Assembly (NCBI GenBank): GCA_004298605.1
Contig: SCPW01000342.1
Location: 1-8,123, forward strand
Source: Gallionella sp.
GTDB lineage: Bacteria > Pseudomonadota > Gammaproteobacteria > Burkholderiales > Gallionellaceae
Reading direction: 5' to 3'
DNA: 8,123 nt
Both the position numbers and the translations under genes were made by a program. The first letter of the stretch is position 1; every line of letters starts with the position of its first letter. Under the pieces are notes generated by a model, which saw only the letters and a program-made list of their open reading frames with translations, was not told the origin of the DNA and searched no databases. Shown piece by piece: positions 1 to 5,730 of this stretch.

Positions 1-172
1 GAGTCGTTGTGTCGGCGTGCGCAGGATCGTGATGGTGATGCGGGCGAAATACGAGTTGCTCGGCAGATGCCGTAGCGCCGTCCTGATTTGCAGGGCGCTT
101 ATGGCTCCGCCGCGATAGGGCTACACCGTTAATCAGCGTATTGTCACTGCCACAACCGCAAGTAGTACACAT
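1..172 (-). CDS. hypB: HypB, [NiFe]-hydrogenase/urease nickel-incorporation GTPase, N-terminal 57 residues (partial)
   Basis: Reading the minus strand from the ATG at 172-170 gives an open frame to the window edge that begins MCTTCGCGSDN, the hallmark N-terminus of HypB (the E. coli protein starts MCTTCGCG). This CxxCGC motif is the high-affinity nickel site of many HypB proteins. It is followed by a low-complexity linker and a short histidine cluster (HHHHD at about residues 46-50), the usual nickel-storage region before the GTPase domain. The GTPase domain lies outside the window, so G-motifs cannot be checked. In the family, HypB hydrolyses GTP and works with HypA to deliver Ni to the hydrogenase large subunit in the cytoplasm. 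No good Shine-Dalgarno sequence is visible upstream of the ATG; the nearest purine run (TGGA) is about 15 nt away. hypA lies 1.2 kb upstream instead of directly adjacent. The identification rests on the N-terminal signature only. Confidence 0.85.
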   Translation of the reverse strand, partial: MCTTCGCGSDNTLINGVALSRRSHKRPANQDGATASAEQLVFRPHHHHDPAHADTTT

Positions 173-248
173 ATTATTTGTATTGGTCCAGGCTTGGTTT
201 GACGGATAGTGTCTGCCGCAGCTTACGCTCTCGACACAAGGCTGCTAG

Positions 249-917
249 TTACGCGGTTTGTTGAATGAAACTGAGGATAGACTCGACCTCGGCAACCGTC
301 GTGTCAAACCACTCAACCCCAGGTGCTTTGCGCTTGGAACCACGAGCTTCCAGGATTGAGTGGATTGCGTCTTCTACTGCCGCAACCCGTTGAACTTCCC
401 ACGTTTTGAGAATAACCGGATACTCGAAGCAGCAGGTTTGCTTGCACTGCTGCGCGACTCTGGCATCGGCATCGCCGGTGGTGGTAAGGCCTACCTTGAT
501 GGGAAATTTAGCCCCGGTTTTGATGATAGATGGAAAACTATACGTGTAGATAATGCCAGAGTCATTCGACATAACGTCAGTAGCCACTGCGTCAGCTTCG
601 GCAAGCTCTTCGTCTAATGAATAATTCTTGAAAAGGCCGCCTCCAACGTTCTCGAACACGCGCAGGTTCTCCGCAAGAAACGGAACATAGAATCCGAAAA
701 TTGTGCTTATTTTCTCAGTCGCATCAGACTTGGCCTTCTTGACGCGAGTATCGAGTTGCTCCTGTGTGTATGTCTCAGACAACAGCCGTTTAGTAATATC
801 GCGAAGAAGAAATGGTTCATCTCCAAAGTCGCGAGCAATTTCCGCAATTTTCGGAAGCAGCTCGTAACGAGCCGCGTTGTAGACGTAGGATCGCGTTGGT
901 TCAAACAGGATTGTCAT
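249..917 (-). CDS. GIY-YIG superfamily (T5orf172/MUG113-like) nuclease-domain protein, 222 aa
   Basis: The C-terminal half looks like a T5orf172-type GIY-YIG domain. GIIYTYSF at about 121-128 supplies the GIY-like strand and KVGLTT at 141-146 the YIG-like strand. R153 fits the conserved arginine, E182 with H186 (VEDAIHSIL) the metal-binding glutamate helix, and EWF at 202-204 the terminal conserved motif. Residues 1-115 are charged and helical with no recognised family; they could be a DNA-binding or regulatory domain. Family members are found in phages, mobile elements and some restriction/defence genes; the target here is unknown. The start at 917 has a weak purine-rich stretch (AAGAGA, about 9 nt upstream). 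GC content, sampled by eye, is around 50% against about 60% in the por genes, suggesting a foreign origin. It lies on the same strand as hypA and hypB, 92 nt after the DUF2442 gene and 76 nt before hypB. Function as an active nuclease is inference. Confidence 0.75.
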   Translation of the reverse strand: MTILFEPTRSYVYNAARYELLPKIAEIARDFGDEPFLLRDITKRLLSETYTQEQLDTRVKKAKSDATEKISTIFGFYVPFLAENLRVFENVGGGLFKNYSLDEELAEADAVATDVMSNDSGIIYTYSFPSIIKTGAKFPIKVGLTTTGDADARVAQQCKQTCCFEYPVILKTWEVQRVAAVEDAIHSILEARGSKRKAPGVEWFDTTVAEVESILSFIQQTA

Positions 918-1009
918 GGTGATGTCTCTTATTCCAAACAGAAATCAAATAGATTTCGGACAAATTATCCAATGTATTGGCAAAGTAAATACCTCATGTG
1001 ACCGTTTGC
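918..1009 (-). promoter_or_regulatory. AT-rich leader of the GIY-YIG gene with two short inverted repeats
   Basis: This 92-nt spacer between the DUF2442 stop and the nuclease start is clearly more AT-rich than its surroundings. It holds two small dyads: GAAATC-AAATA-GATTTC at 941-957, centred about 32 nt upstream of the ATG, and CCAAT-GT-ATTGG at 969-980. The position suits operators or a promoter for independent or self-regulated expression. I could not find a convincing -35/-10 pair: TTGCCA-like and GATAAT-like hexamers exist on the minus strand but at poor spacing. The regulatory role is inferred from composition and dyads only. Confidence 0.3.
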
Positions 1010-1291
1010 TCAAGCCACCGCTTCAAGCGATGCGCGGTGCTCGATCTGGTTGCAGTACAAGTCGATTACAGGAAAGCACAGGCCATAGTCGCCCCAAACC
1101 AATTCGCCGTATTCGATACGAAATGCCGCAAAACGGGCAGGGTCTAGCCATGCCCGAATATCGGGGTGGAGGGCGTGGGCAAGAAAAGGTTTGAAGTCCA
1201 CAGTCTGCTCGGTGCCATCATCAAATTGCAGGCGGATGCGAAAGTCTTCAACTTGTTCGGCAGTGACCATATTGATGGTGGCTGGTGTCAT
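1010..1291 (-). CDS. DUF2442 domain protein, 93 aa
   Basis: This is a complete small protein of typical DUF2442 length. It has an N-terminal beta-rich part (RLQFDDGTEQTVDFKPFL, about residues 20-37) and the conserved C-terminal signature around ELVWGDYGLCFPVIDLY (about 63-79). DUF2442 proteins have no established biochemical role. They are often found beside DUF4160 or toxin-antitoxin-like genes in accessory regions. The ATG at 1291 is preceded by GGGGAG with 6 nt between, a good Shine-Dalgarno sequence. The start overlaps the stop of a 33-codon upstream ORF (shared ATGA), so translation may be coupled. No DUF4160 partner is visible. Family assignment is fairly firm; function is unknown. Confidence 0.8.
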   Translation of the reverse strand: MTPATINMVTAEQVEDFRIRLQFDDGTEQTVDFKPFLAHALHPDIRAWLDPARFAAFRIEYGELVWGDYGLCFPVIDLYCNQIEHRASLEAVA

Positions 1292-1389
1292 TTGAGTCTC
1301 CCCGTAATGCGCTCCGGTGTAATGGGTTTATGCAGCACAAAAAAATCGATCCACTTGGCGACGATGTCGTCGGCGCGGGCGCTGATCAA
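1288..1389 (-). CDS. Possible 33-codon ORF upstream of and overlapping the DUF2442 gene (TTG start); unknown or gene remnant
   Basis: After the hypA TAA the same reading frame stays open for 38 codons until a TGA that overlaps the DUF2442 ATG as ATGA. The only plausible initiator is TTG at 1389. It follows an AGGGAGG stretch, but with only 2 nt between, which is tighter than normal. The peptide contains ADDIVAKWIDFFVLHKPIT and ends PERITGRLK, an ordered-looking composition with an aromatic core and a basic tail. It resembles the C-terminal end of a larger protein more than random sequence. I do not recognise the family. Two readings are open: a small coupled gene preceding DUF2442, perhaps half of a pair, or the 3' remnant of a gene whose front was lost when the cassette landed behind hypA. 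The stop/start overlap favours it being or having been translated. Confidence 0.35.
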   Translation of the reverse strand: MISARADDIVAKWIDFFVLHKPITPERITGRLK

Positions 1390-1401
1390 CGCCTCCCTTG
1401 T

Positions 1402-1743
1402 TTATTCGACCTCCAACTCCTTGACGCGCATTTCATTGCCACCGGTAATTTTAATCTGCGCTCCGCCGCATTCCGGGCAGACCTCATAAAGCGCGCTGAG
1501 CGGGAAATTCCGGGCGCATTTTTCACACTGTCCCTGCCCCGCTGTTTCGATGATTTCCAGATGTGCCTGTTCGGCAATGCTGCCGTGCGTTACAGCATCG
1601 AAGCAGAAACGCAAGGATTCCTTTTCCACGCAGGCCAATTGGCCGATTTCCAGCCACACTGTTTTGACCCGCATAAACCCCTGCTCGCGTGCCGCATCTT
1701 CGATAATTTGCAGCACGTTTTCGGCCAGCGACATTTCATGCAT
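1402..1743 (-). CDS. hypA: HypA, hydrogenase nickel-incorporation zinc protein
   Basis: This is a complete 113-residue HypA, the normal family length. It begins MHEMSLAENVL, so the nickel-binding MHE motif (His2) is intact. The zinc domain has two CxxC pairs, CEKC near residue 73 and CPEC near residue 90, and the protein ends in the common VKELEVE tail. In the family it binds Ni through the N-terminus and passes it, with HypB and often SlyD, to the apo-large subunit of [NiFe]-hydrogenase in the cytoplasm. It starts 3 nt after the stop of the GltD-ferredoxin fusion gene, so it is almost certainly cotranscribed with the por genes. A second internal ATG (codon 4) exists, but the first is required to keep His2. 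No hydrogenase structural gene is in the window; the hypB start at 172 supports a maturation cluster continuing leftwards. Confidence 0.93.
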   Translation of the reverse strand: MHEMSLAENVLQIIEDAAREQGFMRVKTVWLEIGQLACVEKESLRFCFDAVTHGSIAEQAHLEIIETAGQGQCEKCARNFPLSALYEVCPECGGAQIKITGGNEMRVKELEVE

Positions 1744-1746
1744 GAA

Positions 1747-3375
1747 TCAAATATCTTCCGGTACCATTTTGATCGACCCGCTCGGGCATTCGGTGACGCA
1801 GATGCCGCAGCCTTTGCAGTAGTCGTAGTTGAATTCGTAACGCTTGCCCGCGCCCAGCTTGATTACCGCATTGTCGGGACAGACGCCGTAGCAGTTGTCG
1901 CACTCGAAGCAGTTGCCGCAGGACAGGCAGCGGCGCGCTTCGAACAAGGCATTCGTTTCATCCAGCCCGCCCTGCACTTCGTCGAAGCTGCTCTGGCGGC
2001 GGATCACGTCCAGCATCGGGCGCACGGTTTTGGGTGCGTCGGAGTAATACCAGGTGTTGAGATTTTTGAAATCGGCCAGTTCGTGTTTGGCTGCGGGTTG
2101 GTAAACCGCGCCGCGCAGCCAGGCGTCGATGTGGCGCGCGGCCTTTTTGCCGTGCCCGACCGCCACCGTGACGGTGCGCTCGGAAGGCACCATGTCGCCA
2201 CCGGCGAAAATGCCCGGGTAGCCGGTCATCATGTTGGGTGAGACCTGCACCGTGCCGTCATTGACTTCCAGGCCGGGGACGCCCTCCAGCAACGATAAAT
2301 CGACATCCTGGCCGAGCGCCAGAACCAACGAATCGGATTCCAGCGTTTCAAATTCGCCGGTGGGTTGCGGCATGCCCTTGTCGTCGAGCTCCATTTTCTC
2401 CACGGTGAGCTTGCCTTCATCATCGACGCGCTTGATGGTCGAAAGCCATTTGATCATGATGCCTTCCTGCAACGCTTCTTCGACCTCCAGATCATGCGCC
2501 GGCATTTTTTCCCGCGTGCGGCGGTAGACGATGATCGCCTCGGAAGCACCAAGGCGCTTGGCGGTGCGCGCCACGTCGATCGCGGTGTTGCCGCCGCCGT
2601 AAACCACCACGCGGCGGCCCAGCATCGGTTTCTCTTCGCCTTCCATCGAGCGCAGCACGGAAACGGCATCGACAATTTTTGCCGCCGCGCCCGCATGGAT
2701 GTTGGTGCGCTTGCCGATGTGCGCCCCGACCGCCAGGAAGGTGGCATCGAAATGGCCTTGTTTCATTGTGTCGAGGATATTATCGACTTTGCTGTTGAGT
2801 CTGATCGTGACGCCGAGATTGACGATGCGCTGCACTTCGGCGTCCAGCACCTCGCGCGGCAGGCGGTATTTCGGGATGCCGAAACGCATCATGCCGCCCG
2901 CGAACGGGCCGGCCTCGTGGATCTCGACAGTGTGCCCCATACGCGCCAGATGGTAGGCGGCAGATAAGCCGGACGGGCCGGCGCCGACCACCAGCACGCG
3001 CTTGCCCGTTGCTGCGGCGGGCGCGTCAAACTGCCAGCCGCGTTTGATCGCTTCATCGCCCAAAAAACGTTCTACCGAGTTGATGCCGACCGGCGCATCA
3101 ATCTGCTTGCGGTTGCAACTGCTTTCGCAGGGGTGGTAGCAGACGCGCCCCATCACGGCGGGGAGCGGGTTGTCCTTCACCAGCTCGCGCCAGGCGGCTT
3201 CGTAATCGCCCGATTCGGCGTGAAACAGCCAGCCTTGGATGTTTTCTCCGGCGGGGCAGGCATTGTTGCAGGGCGGCAGGCGATCCAGATAAACGGGGCG
3301 CGAAGTGCGCCAGGTGCCGGTCAGATTGGCCAGCGATGAGCCGGGTATAAGGGTAATGGCGAAAGGCTTGCGCAT
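1747..3375 (-). CDS. GltD-like NAD(P)H/FAD oxidoreductase fused to a 2x[4Fe-4S] ferredoxin (delta-type) domain, 542 aa
   Basis: Three parts are visible. Residues about 35-115 form the cysteine-rich N-terminal domain of glutamate-synthase-small-subunit/DPYD-type proteins (Cys36, 40, 79, 83, 87; NNACPAG and CYHPCESSC). Residues about 125-420 are the two-dinucleotide-fold flavoprotein: VVGAGPSG at 129-136 for FAD, GGGNTAID at 260-267 for NAD(P)H, and AGGD at 391-394 closing the FAD site. Residues about 480-540 form a bacterial ferredoxin with CxxCxxCxxxCP at 489-500 and 520-531, plus extra Cys483 and Cys486. It follows the beta-subunit gene after 2 nt (stop TGA, then TC, then ATG), with GGAGGG inside the beta-subunit end as ribosome-binding site, and precedes hypA by 3 nt. 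No separate PorD ferredoxin is present, so this protein most likely takes its place and links the oxidoreductase to NAD(P)H. It is not a glutamate synthase subunit in function: no large subunit is present. Electron direction and NADH/NADPH preference are not visible. Confidence 0.85.
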   Translation of the reverse strand: MRKPFAITLIPGSSLANLTGTWRTSRPVYLDRLPPCNNACPAGENIQGWLFHAESGDYEAAWRELVKDNPLPAVMGRVCYHPCESSCNRKQIDAPVGINSVERFLGDEAIKRGWQFDAPAAATGKRVLVVGAGPSGLSAAYHLARMGHTVEIHEAGPFAGGMMRFGIPKYRLPREVLDAEVQRIVNLGVTIRLNSKVDNILDTMKQGHFDATFLAVGAHIGKRTNIHAGAAAKIVDAVSVLRSMEGEEKPMLGRRVVVYGGGNTAIDVARTAKRLGASEAIIVYRRTREKMPAHDLEVEEALQEGIMIKWLSTIKRVDDEGKLTVEKMELDDKGMPQPTGEFETLESDSLVLALGQDVDLSLLEGVPGLEVNDGTVQVSPNMMTGYPGIFAGGDMVPSERTVTVAVGHGKKAARHIDAWLRGAVYQPAAKHELADFKNLNTWYYSDAPKTVRPMLDVIRRQSSFDEVQGGLDETNALFEARRCLSCGNCFECDNCYGVCPDNAVIKLGAGKRYEFNYDYCKGCGICVTECPSGSIKMVPEDI

Positions 3376-3377
3376 GA

Positions 3378-4376
3378 TCAGCCCTCCTCGTCGAGTAAAT
3401 TGTATTTGCGGATATTCCGGTCGGCGATGGCCTGGATTCTGGCGATCACCTCGGTATGCGGATCGTTGCCGAACAAATGCGCGAAACGCCGTTGCGGCTT
3501 CAGGTATTCCTCCACGGCTTGCTTGCGGCGAATTTTCAGCACGCCGGTCACCTCGCCGTGTCTGGCCTCAAATACCGGGAACAGCCCGGTTTCCTTGGCG
3601 AGCCGCGCCAGCCGGATCGTATCGTTCGACTGTGAACCCCAGCCCAGCGGGCAAGGAACAAAAATGTGCAGGTAGCGCGCGCCGTGGACGTTCATCGCCC
3701 GTTTTACCTTGTATTCGAGATCCCTCAGATCGGCCACGGTCGCCGTGGCGACATAGGGGATACCGTGCGCCATGGCGATTTCCGGCAGGTTTTTCCCCTG
3801 GCCGAACACGTTGCCCGGCTCGGGTCCGACCGGCATGGTCGTCGCGGTGCGCGCCGCCGGTGGCGTGGCCGAAGAACGCTGTACGCCGGTGTTCATGTAG
3901 CCCTGGTTGTCGTAGCAGATGTACAGCACATCGTCGTTGCGCTCGAACATCCCGGACAGGCAGCCGAAGCCGATGTCCGCCGTGCCGCCATCGCCGCCCT
4001 GCGCCACGACGCGCACTTCTTTGCGGCCTTTGACTTTCATCGCCGCCGCGATGCCGGTCGCCACCGCCGGAGTATTGCCGAACAGCGAGTGTATCCACGG
4101 CACTTGCCATGAAGACTCGGGATAAGGGGTGGAGAACACCTCCAGGCAGCCGGTGGCATTGGCGGCGATCAGTTGCCCATTGGACGCCGCCATCGCCGCG
4201 TCGATCGCATAGCGCGCCCCCAATGCTTCGCCGCAACCCTGGCAGGCACGGTGGCCGGAATTGATCGAGTTGGAGCGGCGCTCGCTCTGCTGGACGCTGC
4301 GTTCGACGGGTGCCAGCAAGCGGTTGCCGACAGTAAAAGTGCCGGTTTGATAAAATTTTACGGGTTGATAGCTCAT
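3378..4376 (-). CDS. porB: 2-oxoacid (pyruvate):ferredoxin oxidoreductase, beta subunit (TPP-binding)
   Basis: This is a complete 332-residue beta subunit, close to the usual 300-330. Thiamine diphosphate/Mg binding is shown by GGDGGTADIGFG at 127-138 and DNQGYMNTG at 156-164. Candidate ligands of the [4Fe-4S] cluster next to TPP are Cys45 and Cys48 (ACQGCGE), Cys76 (ATGCLEVF) and Cys242 (PCPLGWG), matching the family pattern. Together with the alpha and gamma chains it catalyses pyruvate + CoA + oxidised ferredoxin to acetyl-CoA + CO2 + reduced ferredoxin, reversibly, in the cytoplasm; the cluster and radical chemistry make it O2-sensitive. The start at 4376 has AAGGATT upstream with the mini-ORF stop TAA embedded at 4385-4387. 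The porA-porB spacing is 100 nt instead of a tight junction, because of the inserted repeat and duplicated start described separately. Pyruvate as substrate is inferred from subunit type and context; other 2-oxoacids are not excluded. Confidence 0.92.
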   Translation of the reverse strand: MSYQPVKFYQTGTFTVGNRLLAPVERSVQQSERRSNSINSGHRACQGCGEALGARYAIDAAMAASNGQLIAANATGCLEVFSTPYPESSWQVPWIHSLFGNTPAVATGIAAAMKVKGRKEVRVVAQGGDGGTADIGFGCLSGMFERNDDVLYICYDNQGYMNTGVQRSSATPPAARTATTMPVGPEPGNVFGQGKNLPEIAMAHGIPYVATATVADLRDLEYKVKRAMNVHGARYLHIFVPCPLGWGSQSNDTIRLARLAKETGLFPVFEARHGEVTGVLKIRRKQAVEEYLKPQRRFAHLFGNDPHTEVIARIQAIADRNIRKYNLLDEEG

Positions 4377-4389
4377 GACAATCCTTATC
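4363..4389 (-). repeat. Direct repeat copy 2: the genuine porB translation-initiation region
   Basis: This 27-nt stretch (minus strand, beginning GATAAGGATTGTCATGA) contains the porB Shine-Dalgarno sequence, the ATG at 4376 and the first codons. It matches 4455-4481 at 22 of 27 positions, differing only at repeat positions 11, 12, 18, 19 and 22. The likeness extends past the ATG into the coding bases (CAACC), which argues for duplication and against chance similarity of ribosome-binding sites. Confidence 0.7.
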
Positions 4390-4468
4390 GCAGATTATTC
4401 ATTGGAGGTAGGTCGGGCTTCAGCCCGACTGTCGGGTTGAAACCCGACCTACAAGGTTGGTAAATCAT
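4385..4468 (-). CDS. 27-codon minigene between porA and porB, headed by a duplicate of the porB start region
   Basis: The ATG at 4468 lies 8 nt after the porA stop, behind the same AAGGATT ribosome-binding stretch used by porB. The first residues are MIYQP, against MSYQP for porB. The frame then runs through the palindromic element and stops at TAA 4387-4385. That TAA sits in the porB Shine-Dalgarno region, exactly 8 nt before the porB ATG, copying the porA-stop-to-ATG geometry. The product (27 aa, mostly repeat-encoded, ending MNNLR) has no recognisable domain and is probably functionless as a protein. Its plausible role is to keep ribosomes moving from porA to porB across the insertion. Translation is inferred from signals only. 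Confidence 0.4.
   Translation of the reverse strand: MIYQPCRSGFNPTVGLKPDLPPMNNLR
4408..4452. repeat. REP-like nested palindrome (45 bp) between porA and porB
   Basis: The element begins GTAGGTCGGG and ends CCCGACCTAC. Its two 22-nt halves are inverted copies around a single central T (4430), with 2 mismatched positions. Each half is also a hairpin: GTCGGGC-TTCA-GCCCGAC at 4412-4429 and GTCGGGT-TGAA-ACCCGAC at 4431-4448. The whole can therefore fold as one long cruciform/stem or as two neighbouring hairpins, as in REP/BIME-type intergenic repeats. No T-run follows on either strand, so an intrinsic terminator is unlikely. In mRNA the hairpins could affect stability and the porA:porB ratio. Other copies elsewhere in the genome are expected but cannot be seen here. 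Confidence 0.85.
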
Positions 4469-4481
4469 GGTAATCCTTATC
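4455..4481 (-). repeat. Direct repeat copy 1: duplicated porB-like initiation region at the porA stop
   Basis: This 27-nt copy (minus strand, beginning GATAAGGATTACCATGA) holds the porA stop TAA at 4479-4477, an AAGGATT ribosome-binding stretch and the ATG at 4468. It pairs with 4363-4389 and, with it, flanks the palindromic element. It probably marks where porB originally began, or is a target-side duplication made when the repeat arrived. Confidence 0.7.
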
Positions 4482-5730
4482 CAAATTTCGCCGAGACCAC
4501 GCCCAGATCATGCAGAATATTTTCGGCAATTGGACCGGAGTGGCGGTTCTGCCGTTCCCGCTCCAACTGTTTGTTGACCACATTCCAATCCAGGTCGAGG
4601 AAGGTGATGGGCTCCAGTTCATCCTTCACAGCATGGCGGAATAGCTGGTGCAGCGACTTTTTGGTAATCGCGCGACCGCCGAGACCGGCGACCACCGTAT
4701 AGCCGTGCAATCCGGCGCCAGATAAAGCCATGCGCACGTCCGTGGCGAGAATGCCACCCATGCCAACCGCCAGGCTCTTTTCCAGCACCACAAAACGCTT
4801 GGCATGGATCAGCGCCTCGCGCACCTGCGCCAGCGGGAAAGGCCGGTAGCTGGTGATGCCCAGCACGCCGATTTTATGGCCTTCGGCGCGCATTTCGTCG
4901 ATTGTGTCCTTGATCGTGCCCAGCACCGAGCCCATCGCCACGATCATGGTTTCCGCGTCATCGGCGCAATAAGTCTGGGTCAGTCCGCCGCTGGCGCGAC
5001 CAAAAATTTCCTTGAATTGCACGGCAAGCTGCGGGATGCGTTCAAGCGCCTGTAACTGTCTGGCATGCTCCAGATAGCGCACTTCCATGAAGGCCTCCGG
5101 GCCTACCATCGCGCCGATCGACACCGGCTCCTTAGGATCGAGCACCTGACGCGGGTCAAATGGCGGCAGGTAGGCATCGACCTGCTGCTGTGTAGGCATA
5201 TCCACGCGCTCGTAGGCGTGGGTCAAAATAAAACCATCCATGCACACCATCACCGGCATGGATAATTCCTCGGCCAGCCGGAAGGCCTGAATGTGCAGAT
5301 CCAGCGCCTCTTGGTTGGTCTCGGCGAACAACTGTATCCAGCCAGAATCGCGCTGCGACAATGCATCGGAATGGTCGTTCCAGATATTGATCGGCGCGCC
5401 GATGGCGCGGTTGGCGATGGTCATCACGATAGGCAGCCCGAGCCCGGCGGCGTTGTAAACCGCCTCCGCCATGAACAACAGCCCCTGCGATGCGGTCGCG
5501 GTATAGGCGCGCGCCCCGGCGGCGGATGCGCCGATGGCGACCGACATGGCGGCAAATTCCGATTCGACATTGATAAACTCGCAGGGCGCCAGCTTGCCCG
5601 CCTTGACCATTTTCCCCAAGCCCTCGACGATGTGGGTCTGCGGCGAGATCGGGTAGGCGCAGATCACCTCGGGGCGGCACAAAGCCACGGCTTCGGCGAC
5701 GGCGAGCGAACCTTCGATTTGTTTAAGCAT
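4477..5730 (-). CDS. porA: 2-oxoacid (pyruvate):ferredoxin oxidoreductase, alpha subunit
   Basis: This is a complete 417-residue alpha subunit, slightly longer than the usual 380-410. Family markers include YPISPQT at 26-32 (the YPI-P-T substrate/TPP-contact motif), NVESE at 54-58, the TATASQGL loop at 77-84, and the [14 protein letters not shown] segment at 118-131 typical of pyruvate-type alpha chains. A C-terminal transketolase-C-like domain follows, with [20 protein letters not shown] helices and [11 protein letters not shown] near residue 365. It supplies part of the TPP and 2-oxoacid site and pairs with the beta and gamma chains. The start at 5730 overlaps the gamma-subunit stop by 8 nt (ATGCTTAA), with GGAAGAGG 6 nt upstream as ribosome-binding site, indicating coupled translation. 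The TAA stop lies inside the duplicated ribosome-binding stretch before the 27-codon minigene. Confidence 0.92.
   Translation of the reverse strand: MLKQIEGSLAVAEAVALCRPEVICAYPISPQTHIVEGLGKMVKAGKLAPCEFINVESEFAAMSVAIGASAAGARAYTATASQGLLFMAEAVYNAAGLGLPIVMTIANRAIGAPINIWNDHSDALSQRDSGWIQLFAETNQEALDLHIQAFRLAEELSMPVMVCMDGFILTHAYERVDMPTQQQVDAYLPPFDPRQVLDPKEPVSIGAMVGPEAFMEVRYLEHARQLQALERIPQLAVQFKEIFGRASGGLTQTYCADDAETMIVAMGSVLGTIKDTIDEMRAEGHKIGVLGITSYRPFPLAQVREALIHAKRFVVLEKSLAVGMGGILATDVRMALSGAGLHGYTVVAGLGGRAITKKSLHQLFRHAVKDELEPITFLDLDWNVVNKQLERERQNRHSGPIAENILHDLGVVSAKFG

Noticed and set aside
1..118. Plus-strand frames open at the left edge (ending near 75 and 118)
   Set aside because: They are antisense to the hypB N-terminus, which has a diagnostic signature; no features of their own.
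360..1001. Several short plus-strand frames opposite the nuclease gene
   Set aside because: No ribosome-binding sites or domains; the minus-strand frame carries the GIY-YIG pattern.
1285..2241. 318-codon plus-strand open frame
   Set aside because: It lies antisense to hypA and the GltD-ferredoxin fusion, both with clear family motifs. Its translation has no recognisable domain and is an artefact of GC-rich codon structure.
3305..4033. 242-codon plus-strand frame opposite porB
   Set aside because: Antisense to a beta subunit with intact TPP and cysteine motifs; no coherent protein features.
4408..4452. Palindrome as a rho-independent terminator
   Set aside because: No T-run after either hairpin, and it would cut porB, the fusion gene and hypA off from porA.
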